Shown here: piece by piece, positions 13,817 through 23,813 of the stretch
Position numbering within the stretch: the stretch's first letter is position 1
Layout: each line of letters begins with the position of its first letter
NCBI GenBank assembly: GCA_018399235.1
Contig: JAGYOX010000016.1
Coordinates: 1-36,800, forward strand
Direction: 5' to 3'
DNA from: Desulfobacterales bacterium
GTDB taxonomy: Bacteria; Desulfobacterota; Desulfobacteria; Desulfobacterales; Desulfosalsimonadaceae
DNA length: 36,800 nt
The notes under the pieces: model-generated
What the model saw: the letters and a program-made list of their open reading frames with translations, nothing else
Database searches by the model: none
What the model was told of the DNA's origin: nothing
Translations under genes and position numbers: made by a program

Positions 13817-15520
13817 CTACTGTTCTTTGCGAAGCTCCTTTTTATCGATTTTGCCGATCGGAGTTAGCGGGAGTTCATCCCGGATTTCAATGACTTTAGG
13901 GGTCTCATAGGGGGCCAGCTTGTCTTTGGCGAATTTCAGGATATCGGCTTTTAATTTTTCTTCGTCGCCGTCGAATGAATAATCAGGCGATAGCGTGATA
14001 TAGGCCTTGACGAGTTCAGAGCCCGGATTATCCGGATTGGGCAGCCCGATGGTGGCGATCATGTCAATGGCCGGATGGGTGGTCATTATTTCTTCCACCT
14101 TTTTGGAAAAGACTTTAAATCCGCTGACATTGATCATGTCCTTGGTCCGGTCCACGATTCGCACGTAGCCCTCTTCATCAAATATCCCCACATCACCGGT
14201 GTGCATGTAGCCGTCCTCATCAATGGCTTTTTTGGTTTCTTCGGGTTTGTTCAAATAGCCTACCATCACCTGGGGACCCTTAACACATATTTCCCCGGCT
14301 TGACCGATTTCCACGGGCTCGCCGGTAGCGGGATCAACCAGTTTGACATCCGTATTCAAGAGCGGCAGCCCGATGTGGCCGAGCTTTTTTTTGCTGCGGT
14401 ATGGATTCACTATGGATAAAGGCGAGGTTTCGGTCATACCATAGGCCTCGACCAGTTTCCCCTCTCCGATAATTTTTTCGATTTCCCGCTGGGACTCCTC
14501 CGGAAAGGGAGCGGCGGCTGAAATACAGGCTTCGAGATTTGAGTGGTCGAGTTCTTTGAATTTTGGATTTTTAATCAGCAGGTAGTAGAGCGAAGGTACG
14601 TTGGCCAAAGCGGTCGGCCGATACTTTTCGATTTGCTTACAGATGTGGTCGGTGTTTCTGGGATCCGGAATCAGCACCTGGGTCCAGCCCAAATAGACGC
14701 AGTTAATATTAAAGAAAAGGCCGGCGATGTGAAAGAACGGAAAGCCGGATAAGGCGAGTCCCTGGCCTTCCTCCCAGTTTAACCAGGCCTGGATAATCAA
14801 CACGTCGGCCATGACATTCCGGTGGCTCAGCATGGCGCCCTTGGGCGGGCCGGTGGTGCCGCCGGTATACTGGATGTAGGCGATGTCATCCGGAGTCACG
14901 GACACCTTTGGGAGTTCGTCTGAATAATCCCGGCTTTTTAGAACCGATTTAAATGGGATAATGGTCTTGGTATTAATCGGGGTAATTTTTCCTTTGGGTA
15001 TTTTTCCCAACAGCTGGCCCAAAAACCGTTTATAAAATGGGAGAAAGCCCCCCACACTGGTTGTCAAAATGACCTGAAGCGATGGCAGGGCCGGGGCGAC
15101 CTCGGTTACCCGGGCGGCAAAAATGGCATCCAGGGTCACAAGGGCTTTTGCATTGGAATCCGCAAGCTGGTGCTTGAGTTCATCGGCGGAAAGCAAAGGG
15201 GATACGCCGGAAACAGCGCAACCGGCTTTGAGCGTGCCAAGCCAGGCGATGACGTATTCCGGGATATTGGGCAGGTTGATGCCGACAACATCCCCTTTTT
15301 TCAACCCGTTTGCCATCAGCATGTGGGCAAAGCGGTTGGAATACCGGTCCAGATCTCTAAAAGGGATTTCAATTTCCATGAAGCTCAAGGCCGGGGTATC
15401 CGCATAGGTTACAAACGTCGGCCGGATGGCATCCACATAGGATACTTCCCAGGATTTTGGGTCGAGATCGTCAAGACCCGGATCCCAAGATTTTTTCCAG
15501 AACTGGGGCTCAACACTCAT
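13817..15520 (-). CDS. Long-chain-fatty-acid--CoA ligase family (AMP-forming acyl-CoA synthetase)
   Basis: 567 residues. It activates a carboxylic acid, probably a fatty acid, to its CoA thioester via an acyl-adenylate. The motifs appear in order: YTGGTTGPPKGAMLSH (phosphate loop), AYGMTET, YMHTGDVG, DRTKDMINVSGFKV (hinge) and LTPIGKIDKKEL with the catalytic lysine near the C-terminus. No membrane segment or signal is seen. The start has AAGGAG ten bases upstream. The chain length cannot be read from the sequence. With the thiolase and the FadH-like enzyme nearby, a role in fatty-acid degradation is reasonable, but the three are not in one operon. Confidence 0.93.
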   Translation of the reverse strand: MSVEPQFWKKSWDPGLDDLDPKSWEVSYVDAIRPTFVTYADTPALSFMEIEIPFRDLDRYSNRFAHMLMANGLKKGDVVGINLPNIPEYVIAWLGTLKAGCAVSGVSPLLSADELKHQLADSNAKALVTLDAIFAARVTEVAPALPSLQVILTTSVGGFLPFYKRFLGQLLGKIPKGKITPINTKTIIPFKSVLKSRDYSDELPKVSVTPDDIAYIQYTGGTTGPPKGAMLSHRNVMADVLIIQAWLNWEEGQGLALSGFPFFHIAGLFFNINCVYLGWTQVLIPDPRNTDHICKQIEKYRPTALANVPSLYYLLIKNPKFKELDHSNLEACISAAAPFPEESQREIEKIIGEGKLVEAYGMTETSPLSIVNPYRSKKKLGHIGLPLLNTDVKLVDPATGEPVEIGQAGEICVKGPQVMVGYLNKPEETKKAIDEDGYMHTGDVGIFDEEGYVRIVDRTKDMINVSGFKVFSKKVEEIMTTHPAIDMIATIGLPNPDNPGSELVKAYITLSPDYSFDGDEEKLKADILKFAKDKLAPYETPKVIEIRDELPLTPIGKIDKKELRKEQ

Positions 15521-15621
15521 AGAGCATCTCCTTTTTGCGGCGGGTTAATGGGTGGATAGTGAACCTATATACAGTAAAACAACAAAAAAATCAAAGGGTT
15601 TTTTAACGGACCTATTTTGAT

Positions 15622-16413
15622 CTATCGGGTTTTGGTTGTTTTAAAGTCAAACCGGCGGGTATTTTCAGCCCTGATCGAATTATCTTCAAGGGAAAATGTC
15701 CGTTCATAAAAAGTTACATGCCAGGACCGGTCAATAAAAATGATCGAGGAGGCCCGGGTCCCGTAAATATCGCTGGTAATGAATATGGGCGAAAGAATTC
15801 GCTCCCATTCCAAGCCAACGCCTGTATCCGGAAGATCATGGTCCGGCGGGCGCTTTCGGTCCGCAAGCTTTTCAAAAATGCGGTCCGGTTCAATGTAGCT
15901 GTTTTCTTTGAGGATTAAGTTTAAAGCGGTTTTTATTTTCTCTACCTTTGGCCAGGGGGTGTTTAACAGGTGATTGCTGATGCCGTGAATACCCGGGGAT
16001 AATTTTCTGCTATCGTCAGTGACATTTGAATACCACCAGAGTTCGTCCAACTCTCCCACAATCAGGTTGAACCCGTTGTAAATATTTTTATGGGATCGAA
16101 TTCGATCGATATAGGTTTCTGGCGGGTCAGCGCCTTCGAGAAACTCCCGTATTAGAGTGCCGCGGGAAGGGCCCTTGCTTTGTCGGTTTAAGGATTTAGG
16201 GTCCCGGTAGTTGGTGATGGCACCGATCCTTCCGGTTTTTGCTACTCCCAGCCAGGTCCCCATACCCTGAAGGTCGCGGCCGGCAAGGATATTCGGCTGA
16301 TCCTCCCAGTAATCAAGCGGTGCGGTGGGCCGGCTGTAAAATTCATCCCTGTTGGCGGCGATGATGACGGGATAATCCGGATGTTGCTCAATTGCAATGG
16401 CAAGCAGGCACAT
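15622..16413 (-). CDS. NRDE-family protein (TANGO2-like)
   Basis: 263 residues, the usual length. The protein begins MCLLAIA, with the conserved Cys2 expected of an Ntn-hydrolase-like fold, and has the family motif AANRDEFYSRPT (19-30). LAGRDLQGMGTWLGV, GAITNYRDP, RGTLIREFL and HGISNHLLNTPWPKV are further signatures. Relatives include eukaryotic TANGO2; proposed roles concern haem or lipid (acyl-CoA) handling, and the bacterial function is not settled. No ribosome binding site is clear before 16413, but the MCLL start is characteristic. The gene faces away from the thiolase gene, 97 bases off. Confidence 0.9.
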   Translation of the reverse strand: MCLLAIAIEQHPDYPVIIAANRDEFYSRPTAPLDYWEDQPNILAGRDLQGMGTWLGVAKTGRIGAITNYRDPKSLNRQSKGPSRGTLIREFLEGADPPETYIDRIRSHKNIYNGFNLIVGELDELWWYSNVTDDSRKLSPGIHGISNHLLNTPWPKVEKIKTALNLILKENSYIEPDRIFEKLADRKRPPDHDLPDTGVGLEWERILSPIFITSDIYGTRASSIIFIDRSWHVTFYERTFSLEDNSIRAENTRRFDFKTTKTR

Positions 16414-16510
16414 GGGTTTATTCTTGTCTTTTAGAAACGGGTTTGTTAAAAAATATAATTTTATAAAAGTTCTCCGTAATCAAAAAATTCATACCAAGGA
16501 GGGAGCAGAT

Positions 16511-17797
16511 ATGCAAGAGGTGGTAATTGTTAGTGGCGCAAGAACTCCGGTTGGCTCTTTCGGTGGTTCATTAAAAGATGTAACGGCGGTTGAATTGGGT
16601 ACCCTCGTGATACGTGAGGCGCTTAAACGGGCCGGGCTCCGGCCGGTTGTCAGTGAAACGATGAAAGAGGCATCACCGGATCGGTTAAAAGATCAAGGCC
16701 CTGTAGAGCTTGAAACCCAGGCGGATAAGTGGGACAGCAATGCCACTCCCGTTGTGGTGGACGAGGTGATAATGGGCAATGTACTTCTCGGTGGGCAGGG
16801 TCAGAATCCGGGCCGTCAGGCCATGATTCATGCCGGAGTGCCCAAAGAGACGCCTGGCTTTACGGTCAACAAGGTCTGTTCATCCGGGCTTAAGGCGATC
16901 ACATTGGCCGCCCAGTCCATTATGCTGGGTGATGCCGAAATTATCATTGCCGGCGGCCAGGAAAGCATGAGCACGGCGCCCATGGCGCTTCCGAAAGCCC
17001 GCTGGGGCCATCGAATGGAGGTCACCGGCAAAGGCGATATTTACGACCTTATGGTATATGATGGACTGTATGAAATTTTTTATGGCTATCATATGGGGTT
17101 GACGGCGGAAAATATCGTTGAAAAATACGATATTCCCAGAAAGGAGCAGGATGAGCTTGGCGTGCTCAGCCACAACCGGGCGCTTGATGCCATCAGGTCG
17201 GGTCATTTTAAAGAGGAAATCGTTCCGGTCACGATTAAAACCCGCAAAGGCGATGTGATTGTGGATACCGATGAGCGCCCAATGGAAACCGATATGGAAA
17301 AAATGGCCAAGCTCAAACCGGTATTCAAAAAAGACGGCACTGTGACAGCCGGTAACGCCTCGGGGGTTAATGACGGGGGTGCCGCCGTTGTCGTGATGAG
17401 TGCGGATAAGGCCAAAGAACTGGGGCTTGAGCCCATGGCGAAAATCAAGGCGTTTGCCAGCGGCGGGGTTGACCCGGCCTACATGGGGCTCGGCCCGATT
17501 CCTGCCGTCCGGAAGGTATTGAAGAAGACCGGGGCGAATTTAAAGGACATCGGCGTGATTGAGCTTAATGAGGCCTTTGCCGCCCAGGCCATCGCCTGTA
17601 TGCGGGAGCTGGATCTGCCCTATGAGCAGCCCAACCCGGTGGGCAGCGGGATTTCCCTTGGCCATCCCATTGGCTGCACGGGCGCCCGGCAAACCGTGAC
17701 ATGTCTGTATTTGATGAAGAAAAAGCAGGTTAATACTGGCCTGATTTCCATGTGTATCGGGGGGGGTATGGGCATGGCCATGATGGTTGAGGCTTAA
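16511..17797 (+). CDS. Acetyl-CoA acetyltransferase (thiolase) with an N-terminal insertion
   Basis: 428 residues. It joins or cleaves acetyl-CoA units (acetoacetyl-CoA or 3-ketoacyl-CoA). The catalytic residues are C123 ([10 protein letters not shown]), H385 ([12 protein letters not shown]) and C415 (MCIGGGMG); [10 protein letters not shown] is also intact. The start at 16511 follows AAGGAGGGAG; the longer frame upstream is not coding. Residues ~46-80, between AGLRP and VDEVIMGNV, are an insertion of about 35 residues compared with standard thiolases, which pushes the catalytic cysteine from about 89 to 123. The gene is followed after 26 bases by a small membrane-protein gene with its own ribosome binding site. 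Confidence 0.95.
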   Translation: MQEVVIVSGARTPVGSFGGSLKDVTAVELGTLVIREALKRAGLRPVVSETMKEASPDRLKDQGPVELETQADKWDSNATPVVVDEVIMGNVLLGGQGQNPGRQAMIHAGVPKETPGFTVNKVCSSGLKAITLAAQSIMLGDAEIIIAGGQESMSTAPMALPKARWGHRMEVTGKGDIYDLMVYDGLYEIFYGYHMGLTAENIVEKYDIPRKEQDELGVLSHNRALDAIRSGHFKEEIVPVTIKTRKGDVIVDTDERPMETDMEKMAKLKPVFKKDGTVTAGNASGVNDGGAAVVVMSADKAKELGLEPMAKIKAFASGGVDPAYMGLGPIPAVRKVLKKTGANLKDIGVIELNEAFAAQAIACMRELDLPYEQPNPVGSGISLGHPIGCTGARQTVTCLYLMKKKQVNTGLISMCIGGGMGMAMMVEA

Positions 17798-17823
17798 ACA
17801 TTTTTTGACAAGGAGATCAATCC

Positions 17824-17997
17824 ATGAACATTGGCAGAATACTTGGCACACTGATTGTATTCGGCGTCCCTGTGATTGTCGGCGGCGGGATCGTGTACTC
17901 GATTTTTGAGAGTTTTCCCGTTATGTATATCTATGAGATCCTGCTGGGATTTGCCGCCCTGGGGTTTGCCTTTAAGGATGGCATTAAGGTCGGCTGA
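17824..17997 (+). CDS. Small membrane protein, 57 aa
   Basis: A 57-codon gene. ATG 17824 is preceded by AAGGAG at a good distance. The protein has two hydrophobic stretches, ILGTLIVFGVPVIVGGGIVY and YEILLGFAALGFAF, joined by a short loop (SIFESFPVM), and ends in KDGIKVG. It is therefore predicted to cross the inner membrane twice. I do not recognise a family. It lies between the thiolase gene (26 bases upstream) and gyrA (53 bases downstream) on the same strand and is probably co-transcribed with the thiolase gene. The good ribosome binding site and the clean membrane pattern support a real gene. Confidence 0.7.
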   Translation: MNIGRILGTLIVFGVPVIVGGGIVYSIFESFPVMYIYEILLGFAALGFAFKDGIKVG

Positions 17998-18002
17998 CAC
18001 TA

Positions 18003-18030
18003 TTGACACTACATAAAAGCCCATTAAAGA
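18003..18030 (+). promoter_or_regulatory. Possible gyrA promoter
   Basis: A perfect TTGACA (18003-18008) lies 16 bases before TAAAGA (18025-18030), which is only a fair -10 box. It sits in the 53-base gap before gyrA, where a separate promoter for the housekeeping operon would be expected. Confidence 0.35.
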
Positions 18031-18050
18031 TTTAAGAAACGGATACCTCA

Positions 18051-20480
18051 ATGGAAAGCAGCCTACCTGAAATAAGTCTCGAGCGGGAGATGAAGCAGTC
18101 CTATCTGGACTATGCCATGAGCGTCATTATCGGCAGGGCGCTTCCGGACGTGCGGGACGGTTTAAAGCCCGTGCATCGACGAATTCTTTTCGCGATGCGT
18201 GAATTGAAAAACGACTGGAACAAGCCGTACAAAAAATCGGCACGGATCGTCGGTGACGTTATTGGTAAGTATCATCCCCATGGAGACGCAGCTGTTTATG
18301 ATGCGCTGGTCAGAATGGCCCAGAGTTTTACGCTGCGCTATCCTATGGTGAATGGGCAGGGTAATTTCGGCTCGATCGACGGGGACCCTCCGGCGGCCAT
18401 GCGGTACACCGAGGTCCGGATGATGCGCTTGGCGCATCAGATGCTGGAGGATATTGACAAGGACACCGTGGACCACCAGCTAAACTACGATGAGACTCTG
18501 GAAGAACCGCAGGTTTTGCCGGCAAAAATTCCGTCTCTGTTATTAAACGGCTCATCAGGCATCGCCGTGGGCATGGCCACGAATATACCGCCCCATAACC
18601 TCAATGAACTCAGTGAAGCCATTAAGGCCCTTATTGATAGTCCTGAACTGACCTGTGAGGAGCTGATCGGTTATCTGCCGGGGCCGGATTTTCCCACCGG
18701 TGGTATTATCTACGGCACCCAGGGGATTCACAATGCCTATACCACGGGGCGAGGTAAAATTCGAATTCGTGGATGCGTCGAGGTTGAAACGGACAAAAAG
18801 ACAAAGGCTGAAACTATTGTTATCCGCGAAATCCCCTATATGGTCAATAAGGCAAGCCTTATTGAAAAGATCGCCGATTTGGTCAAAAACAAGCACTTGG
18901 AGGGAATTCGCTATGTCCGGGACGAATCCGACAAGGACGGTATCCGGGTGGCGGTTGGGCTAAAGCGCGAACAGATCGCTGAAGTGATTTTGAACCAGCT
19001 TTACAAGCATACGCCGCTTGAAAGTAATTTTGGCATCATCCTCCTTGCCGTGGTTAACAAGCGCCCGGAAATGCTCAATCTGAAAGAAATCCTCGAGCAT
19101 TTCATTGTGCATCGCAAGGAAATTATTATCCGCCGGACCCGCTACGATCTGGCCAAGGCGGAAGCCCGGGCCCATGTCCTGGAGGGTTTGATTATTGCCA
19201 TTGACAACCTGGATGAGGTAGTCACCCTGATTCGGAATTCAGCATCTCCGAATGAGGCCAAAACCCAGTTGATGCAGCGTTTCGAGCTGACGGAGGTCCA
19301 GGCCCAGGCGATTCTTGATATGCGCCTGCAGCGTTTAACCGGCCTTGAGCGCGATAAGATTAAGCAGGAGCATGCAGATGTGCTAAAGGATATCGCCCGT
19401 TTCAAGGAGATCCTCTCCAGCGAGCGCATCATCCTGAACCTGGTTAAGGACGAGTTGACCGAAATCCAGGAGTCATTCGGGGATGAACGCCGCACCAGGA
19501 TTGTTTCCGAAACTCGGGAGATCACACTCGAGGATATGATCGCCGAAGAGGACATGGTGGTGACAATCACCAACAGCGGTTACATCAAGCGCAACCCCAT
19601 TACCAATTACCGGCAGCAGCGGCGGGGCGGAAAAGGAAAAACCGGCATGGGGACCAAGGATGAGGATTTTGTCGCCCATCTCTTCGTGGCTTCCACCCAT
19701 CATACGTTCATGTTTTTCACCAACCAGGGGCGGGTTTATTGGTGCAAAGTCTATGATATCCCGCAAAGCGGGCGAACCAGCCGGGGCAAGGCCATTGTTA
19801 ATCTTTTGAATTTTAAAACGGATGAGAAGCTGACCACGGTGCTGGCGGTTCCTGAGTTTGAGCCCGGCTATCACGTGCTGATGGCTACCCGGCAGGCGGT
19901 GATTAAAAAGACGGATATTATGGAATTCTCCCGGCCCCGATCCGGCGGAAAAATTGCTATTAGCCTGGTGGAAGGCGATGAACTGATTGCGGCCCGCCTG
20001 ACCGACGGTACCCGGAATGTGTTTCTCTGTTCGCTTTTCGGGAAATCCATTCGCTTTCATGAGTCGGATGTGCGGCCTACCGGACGCATTGCCCGTGGCG
20101 TCCGCGGCATGAAGCTAGTGGAAGGCGATCAACTGGTGGGTATGGAGGTGTTGACCTACGGACAGACGCTTTTTACCGCAACTGAAAACGGATACGGCAA
20201 GCGAACGCTGCTTGATGAATATCCGGTGCACCGCCGAGGCGGCAAAGGGGTCATCACGATCAAGACTAACGAGCGAAACGGCCGTGTGGTGACCATTCTG
20301 GTGGTCAATGATGAGGATGAGGTCATGCTGATGACCGATATCGGAAAAATCATCCGCATGCCGATCAATGGCATTTCAGTTATCAGTCGGAATACCCAGG
20401 GGGTTAAGTTAATGGACATGGAGCCCCATGAACGGTTGGTCAGTGGGGCGCGACTGGCTGAAAAAGAAGAAGAAGATTAA
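18051..20480 (+). CDS. gyrA: DNA gyrase subunit A
   Basis: 809 residues. GyrA is the DNA-cutting and rejoining subunit of gyrase, which introduces negative supercoils with GyrB and ATP. The catalytic tyrosine is Y119 ([11 protein letters not shown]122 in E. coli). The GyrA-box QRRGGKG (523-529), which marks gyrase as against topoisomerase IV, opens the C-terminal wrapping domain, whose blades include [12 protein letters not shown]. In the quinolone region ([14 protein letters not shown]) the position equal to E. coli S83 is alanine (A80) and D87 is kept (D84). The ribosome binding site is weak. gpsA starts one base after the stop codon. gyrB is not in the window. Confidence 0.98.
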   Translation: MESSLPEISLEREMKQSYLDYAMSVIIGRALPDVRDGLKPVHRRILFAMRELKNDWNKPYKKSARIVGDVIGKYHPHGDAAVYDALVRMAQSFTLRYPMVNGQGNFGSIDGDPPAAMRYTEVRMMRLAHQMLEDIDKDTVDHQLNYDETLEEPQVLPAKIPSLLLNGSSGIAVGMATNIPPHNLNELSEAIKALIDSPELTCEELIGYLPGPDFPTGGIIYGTQGIHNAYTTGRGKIRIRGCVEVETDKKTKAETIVIREIPYMVNKASLIEKIADLVKNKHLEGIRYVRDESDKDGIRVAVGLKREQIAEVILNQLYKHTPLESNFGIILLAVVNKRPEMLNLKEILEHFIVHRKEIIIRRTRYDLAKAEARAHVLEGLIIAIDNLDEVVTLIRNSASPNEAKTQLMQRFELTEVQAQAILDMRLQRLTGLERDKIKQEHADVLKDIARFKEILSSERIILNLVKDELTEIQESFGDERRTRIVSETREITLEDMIAEEDMVVTITNSGYIKRNPITNYRQQRRGGKGKTGMGTKDEDFVAHLFVASTHHTFMFFTNQGRVYWCKVYDIPQSGRTSRGKAIVNLLNFKTDEKLTTVLAVPEFEPGYHVLMATRQAVIKKTDIMEFSRPRSGGKIAISLVEGDELIAARLTDGTRNVFLCSLFGKSIRFHESDVRPTGRIARGVRGMKLVEGDQLVGMEVLTYGQTLFTATENGYGKRTLLDEYPVHRRGGKGVITIKTNERNGRVVTILVVNDEDEVMLMTDIGKIIRMPINGISVISRNTQGVKLMDMEPHERLVSGARLAEKEEED

Positions 20481-20481
20481 T

Positions 20482-21513
20482 ATGGATATGGATGCCGAAG
20501 CGGTTCGAATCGGGGTTGTCGGCGCTGGCAGCTGGGGGACGGCGCTTGCCCATCTGCTTGGCGGTAAGGGATATTCGGTTGATCTGTGGGCATATGAGCC
20601 TGCGGTTAAACAAAGTATCGCCGAAACCCGGGAGAACCGGATGTTTTTGCCTGGCATCCAGTTGTCCGAGACCATTGTTCCATCTAATGACTTGGCCGCA
20701 GTTGTTTCCGGAAAAAAGATCATCCTATTCGTGGTGCCGTCGCATGTCATGCGGGAGGTTTCAAGCCAGGCAGAATTGCATATGGACGCGGATTCTCTGG
20801 TTGTTACAGCCTCCAAGGGAATCGAAAATAGAACCTACCTCACAATGACCGGTGTCTTGAAGGAAACCCTTTCCGGGGAACCTGAGCACCGGATATCCGC
20901 CCTTAGCGGACCGAGCTTTGCCACGGAAGTGGCAAAGAAGCTTCCTACAGTAGTCACGGTGGCATCCGGCGACGCCGCCGCAGCCGCTTATCTTCAAAAA
21001 ATTTTTGTCACGCCGTATTTCAGGGTCTATACCAACGATGATCTGATAGGGGTAGAGCTCGGGGGGGCGGTAAAAAATGTGATTGCCATTGCCTCGGGGA
21101 TTGTGGACGGTTTGGGTTTAGGCCTAAATACCCGGGCGGCATTGATTACTCGAGGACTAACGGAGATCCGGCGCCTGGGGATTCATTTAGGCGCCAATCC
21201 GCATACGTTTGCCGGTCTTGCCGGCATAGGGGATCTTCTGCTGACATGCACCGGAAGCCTCAGCCGGAACCATACGGTGGGGAAAAAAATCGGGGAGGGA
21301 GAATCCTTAACCAATATTCTCGCCGAAATGAATATGGTGGCTGAAGGCGTGAAAACCTCAAAGTCCGTATATAATCTATCCCGGCAGCAGGGAGTGGAAA
21401 TGCCGATTTGCCACTCCGTATATGCTGTATTGTATGAAAATCTCTCCGCCACTGAGGCGGTTTATCAATTAATGACCCGGGATTTGAAGGATGAAATGCT
21501 GGATGTCCGGTAA
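20482..21513 (+). CDS. gpsA: Glycerol-3-phosphate dehydrogenase [NAD(P)+]
   Basis: 343 residues. It reduces dihydroxyacetone phosphate to sn-glycerol 3-phosphate for phospholipid synthesis in the cytoplasm. The dinucleotide-binding motif GAGSWG (14-19) and ILFVVPSHVMREV form the Rossmann domain. ASKGIE, LSGPSFATEVA and ELGGAVKNVIAIASG (with the catalytic lysine) follow, then GLGLNTRAALITRGL and FAGLAGIGDLLLTCTG. The frame opens within gyrA at 20428, but the start at 20482 directly after the gyrA stop gives the normal N-terminus. It is translationally coupled to gyrA; no strong ribosome binding site is seen. Confidence 0.97.
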   Translation: MDMDAEAVRIGVVGAGSWGTALAHLLGGKGYSVDLWAYEPAVKQSIAETRENRMFLPGIQLSETIVPSNDLAAVVSGKKIILFVVPSHVMREVSSQAELHMDADSLVVTASKGIENRTYLTMTGVLKETLSGEPEHRISALSGPSFATEVAKKLPTVVTVASGDAAAAAYLQKIFVTPYFRVYTNDDLIGVELGGAVKNVIAIASGIVDGLGLGLNTRAALITRGLTEIRRLGIHLGANPHTFAGLAGIGDLLLTCTGSLSRNHTVGKKIGEGESLTNILAEMNMVAEGVKTSKSVYNLSRQQGVEMPICHSVYAVLYENLSATEAVYQLMTRDLKDEMLDVR

Positions 21514-21601
21514 AGGCAATAAGCAAAGAGAAGTTGTGAGGAATTGAGTTTTTTATTTTGTCATTATTTTTTAAACGTTTAGCTTATTTATAGATAAAGT
21601 T

Positions 21602-22339
21602 TTGGCGCATAAGGACGAGGGGCATCGGTACCGGCTGCGGGAGCGGTTTTTAAGCGGCGGGCTGGAGGGGTTTCATGACTATGAGGTTATTGAGCTGCTG
21701 CTAACGCTTGGCACCCCCCGTAAGGATTGTAAAGAGACGGCCAAGGCGGCCGTCAAAGCGTTTAAAAGTTTGCCGGCTGTATTTGATGCCAGTGAGGATG
21801 AACTTTGCAAAATTAACGGGATCGGCCCCAAAAACCTGTTTGGCATAAAATTTGTCAAGGCGGTGGCGGAGCGCTACCATGAAAAAAAACTCCTCGATAA
21901 GGACCCATTGACAAATTCCAGGGACCTGTTTGACTACTTATACAGCAGCATGGCATCAAAGGATCGGGAGTGTTTTAAGGTGCTTTATCTGGATGCCAGG
22001 AACCGGGTGTTGGTATCCGAAGTGCTGTTTCAGGGAACCCTGACAGCCAGTTCCGTGTATCCGCGTGAAGTTGTTAAAAGCGCCCTTAACCGGCGGGCGG
22101 CAGCCGTGATTTTTGCCCATAACCATCCCTCCGGCGATCCGGAGCCATCGGCTGCGGATTTTACGGTTACCCGGCAGTTGGTCTTTGCCTGTATGACCAT
22201 GGGGATCACGGTACATGAGCATCTTGTTATCGGCGATCAGGTATATTTCAGTTTTGCCGATCACGGGCATATAAGCCGGATGTGTAAGGAATTCCAGGAA
22301 GATATATCAAAATGGGCGGCCAGCAATGAACAGCGGTGA
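21602..22339 (+). CDS. radC: RadC/JAB-domain protein
   Basis: 245 residues. A helix-hairpin-helix stretch (INGIGPKNLFGIKF, 71-84) precedes a JAMM metalloprotease-like domain with the complete motif H173-x-H175, S183 and D186 (HNHPSGDPEPSAAD). The name radC is historical; a role in DNA repair is not established, and a nuclease or protease activity is unproven. The start is uncertain. The only start-like codon before the conserved GHRYRLRERF is TTG 21602, and the frame closes at 21572, so the TTG is accepted without a clear ribosome binding site. It lies 88 bases after gpsA, and the next gene overlaps its end by 14 bases. Confidence 0.92.
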   Translation: MAHKDEGHRYRLRERFLSGGLEGFHDYEVIELLLTLGTPRKDCKETAKAAVKAFKSLPAVFDASEDELCKINGIGPKNLFGIKFVKAVAERYHEKKLLDKDPLTNSRDLFDYLYSSMASKDRECFKVLYLDARNRVLVSEVLFQGTLTASSVYPREVVKSALNRRAAAVIFAHNHPSGDPEPSAADFTVTRQLVFACMTMGITVHEHLVIGDQVYFSFADHGHISRMCKEFQEDISKWAASNEQR

Positions 22340-22601
22340 GGCAAATAAACCGGATTGCTTCGGCAGGCTTGAAATCGTATTCCCAAAAGGGTCGGATGGC
22401 CTGAGGCATTCACCGCCAAAATGTATGGCGTGCGTATTTAAAACCGAATGCCTGCAGACTGCCATGCAGCAACCGGCCGGACATGAGGTTGAATCTGAAA
22501 TGATAGACCGGGCTTATGAAGCCCGGGCGATTAGTTTTATTCAGCGGTGGTCGAAGAAAAAAGCGTTGCACCAAAAAACCAAACAGAGAAAAGGAAAATA
22601 A
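22326..22601 (+). CDS. Small conserved cysteine protein, 91 aa
   Basis: 91 residues, starting at ATG 22326 inside the end of radC. Four cysteines are arranged as C11, then C33-x2-C36-x5-C42 ([17 protein letters not shown]). This is the kind of spacing that binds a metal or an Fe-S cluster. The C-terminal part is a basic helix ([21 protein letters not shown]) that could bind nucleic acid. Proteins like this appear to be conserved in sulfate reducers, as I recall, but no function is known to me. It is coupled to radC and lies 11 bases ahead of pgk, so it is expressed with both. Confidence 0.8.
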   Translation: MNSGEANKPDCFGRLEIVFPKGSDGLRHSPPKCMACVFKTECLQTAMQQPAGHEVESEMIDRAYEARAISFIQRWSKKKALHQKTKQRKGK

Positions 22602-22612
22602 GGGAGGCGACA

Positions 22613-23803
22613 ATGCGTTCCATAAAGGACATCGAGGTTTCAGGGAAAAAAGTATTGGTGCGGGTGGATGTGAACGTCCCGATGGATGATTTTCAAAATA
22701 TCACCGATGACACCCGGATTCGGGAGGTTTTGCCCACATTGAGATACGTCCTCGATCACGATGGAATTTTAATCATCTGCGCCCATATGGATCGGCCAAA
22801 GGGAAAGGTGGACCCGAAATACAGCCTGGCGCCGGTTGCCAAGCGGCTTGGCCGTTATCTCAAGCTCGATGTCAAGGTGGCGCCGGATTGCATTGGCCCC
22901 GAGGTTAAACAAATGGTTGATGATTTGAAGACCCGGGAAGTTCTGTTGCTTGAAAATTTGCGTTTCCATAAGGGCGAACAGGAAAATGACGACGAGTTCG
23001 CCAAGGAACTGGCCTCCCTTTGCGATGTATATGTAAATGATGCGTTTGCCGTATGCCACCGGGAGCATGCCTCTGTTTCGGCCATTACCCGGCATGTGCA
23101 AGAGCGGGTAGCGGGATTCCTTCTGCTGAATGAGCTCAAATATTTTCATGAGGCCATGGAGAACCCGCGGCGGCCCCTGGTTGCCATCATCGGCGGCGCC
23201 AAGGTGTCAGGCAAGTTACAGGCATTAAAAAATATGCTGGGCCGGGTGAATAAATTTATCATCGGCGGCGCCATGGCCAATACGTTTTTGAAAAGCAAAG
23301 GTTACAACCTTGGAAAATCCAAGGTGGAGGATGATCTGGTAGCAGAGGCCGGTAATATAATGAAGGCTGCTATAAAAGGCGGAATCAAATTTTACCTTCC
23401 TGTTGATGCCGTAGTCGCCCCGGAGATCGACCCAAAGGCCGAATTTAAGATCGTGCCTATCCAGGAGATTCCCGATGACTGGATGGCATTAGACATCGGA
23501 CCGGCGTCTTCCCGACTGTTTGAAGAGGTTCTTTATGATGCCCGCACCATTATCTGGAACGGTCCCATGGGCATATTTGAGATAGATGCCTTCAGCCGGG
23601 GAACCGTTTCAATGGTCCATAATGTGGCCAACTCCTACGCACTTACAATTGTCGGCGGCGGAGATACGGATGTGGCGATACATTCCACCGGCCAGAGTGA
23701 CCGGTTCACCTATATCTCTACCGGCGGGGGGGCCTTTTTGAACTTGATGGAGGGAAAACCCCTGCCGGGGGTGGTTGCGCTCGGTGGCCCGGATTTAGAA
23801 TAA
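22613..23803 (+). CDS. pgk: Phosphoglycerate kinase
   Basis: 396 residues, typical length. It transfers a phosphate between 1,3-bisphosphoglycerate and ADP in glycolysis and gluconeogenesis. The PGK signature [13 protein letters not shown] (15-27), [37 protein letters not shown] and [12 protein letters not shown] are present. The nucleotide part has WNGPMGIFE and [10 protein letters not shown], and the C-terminus has [16 protein letters not shown]. The start at 22613 follows AGGGAGGCGA. No glyceraldehyde-3-phosphate dehydrogenase gene is next to it, so its place here, between the small cysteine protein and a membrane protein, is unusual but not rare. Confidence 0.97.
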   Translation: MRSIKDIEVSGKKVLVRVDVNVPMDDFQNITDDTRIREVLPTLRYVLDHDGILIICAHMDRPKGKVDPKYSLAPVAKRLGRYLKLDVKVAPDCIGPEVKQMVDDLKTREVLLLENLRFHKGEQENDDEFAKELASLCDVYVNDAFAVCHREHASVSAITRHVQERVAGFLLLNELKYFHEAMENPRRPLVAIIGGAKVSGKLQALKNMLGRVNKFIIGGAMANTFLKSKGYNLGKSKVEDDLVAEAGNIMKAAIKGGIKFYLPVDAVVAPEIDPKAEFKIVPIQEIPDDWMALDIGPASSRLFEEVLYDARTIIWNGPMGIFEIDAFSRGTVSMVHNVANSYALTIVGGGDTDVAIHSTGQSDRFTYISTGGGAFLNLMEGKPLPGVVALGGPDLE

Positions 23804-23813
23804 AGAGCGGTTC

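Noticed and set aside
19473-20060. 195-codon reverse frame within gyrA
   Set aside because: It is a shadow of gyrA; the product is low in recognisable structure and has no ribosome binding site.
20428-20481. Upstream start of gpsA within gyrA
   Set aside because: It would add a non-homologous lysine-rich extension (WLKKKKKIN) that is only the out-of-frame reading of the gyrA end.
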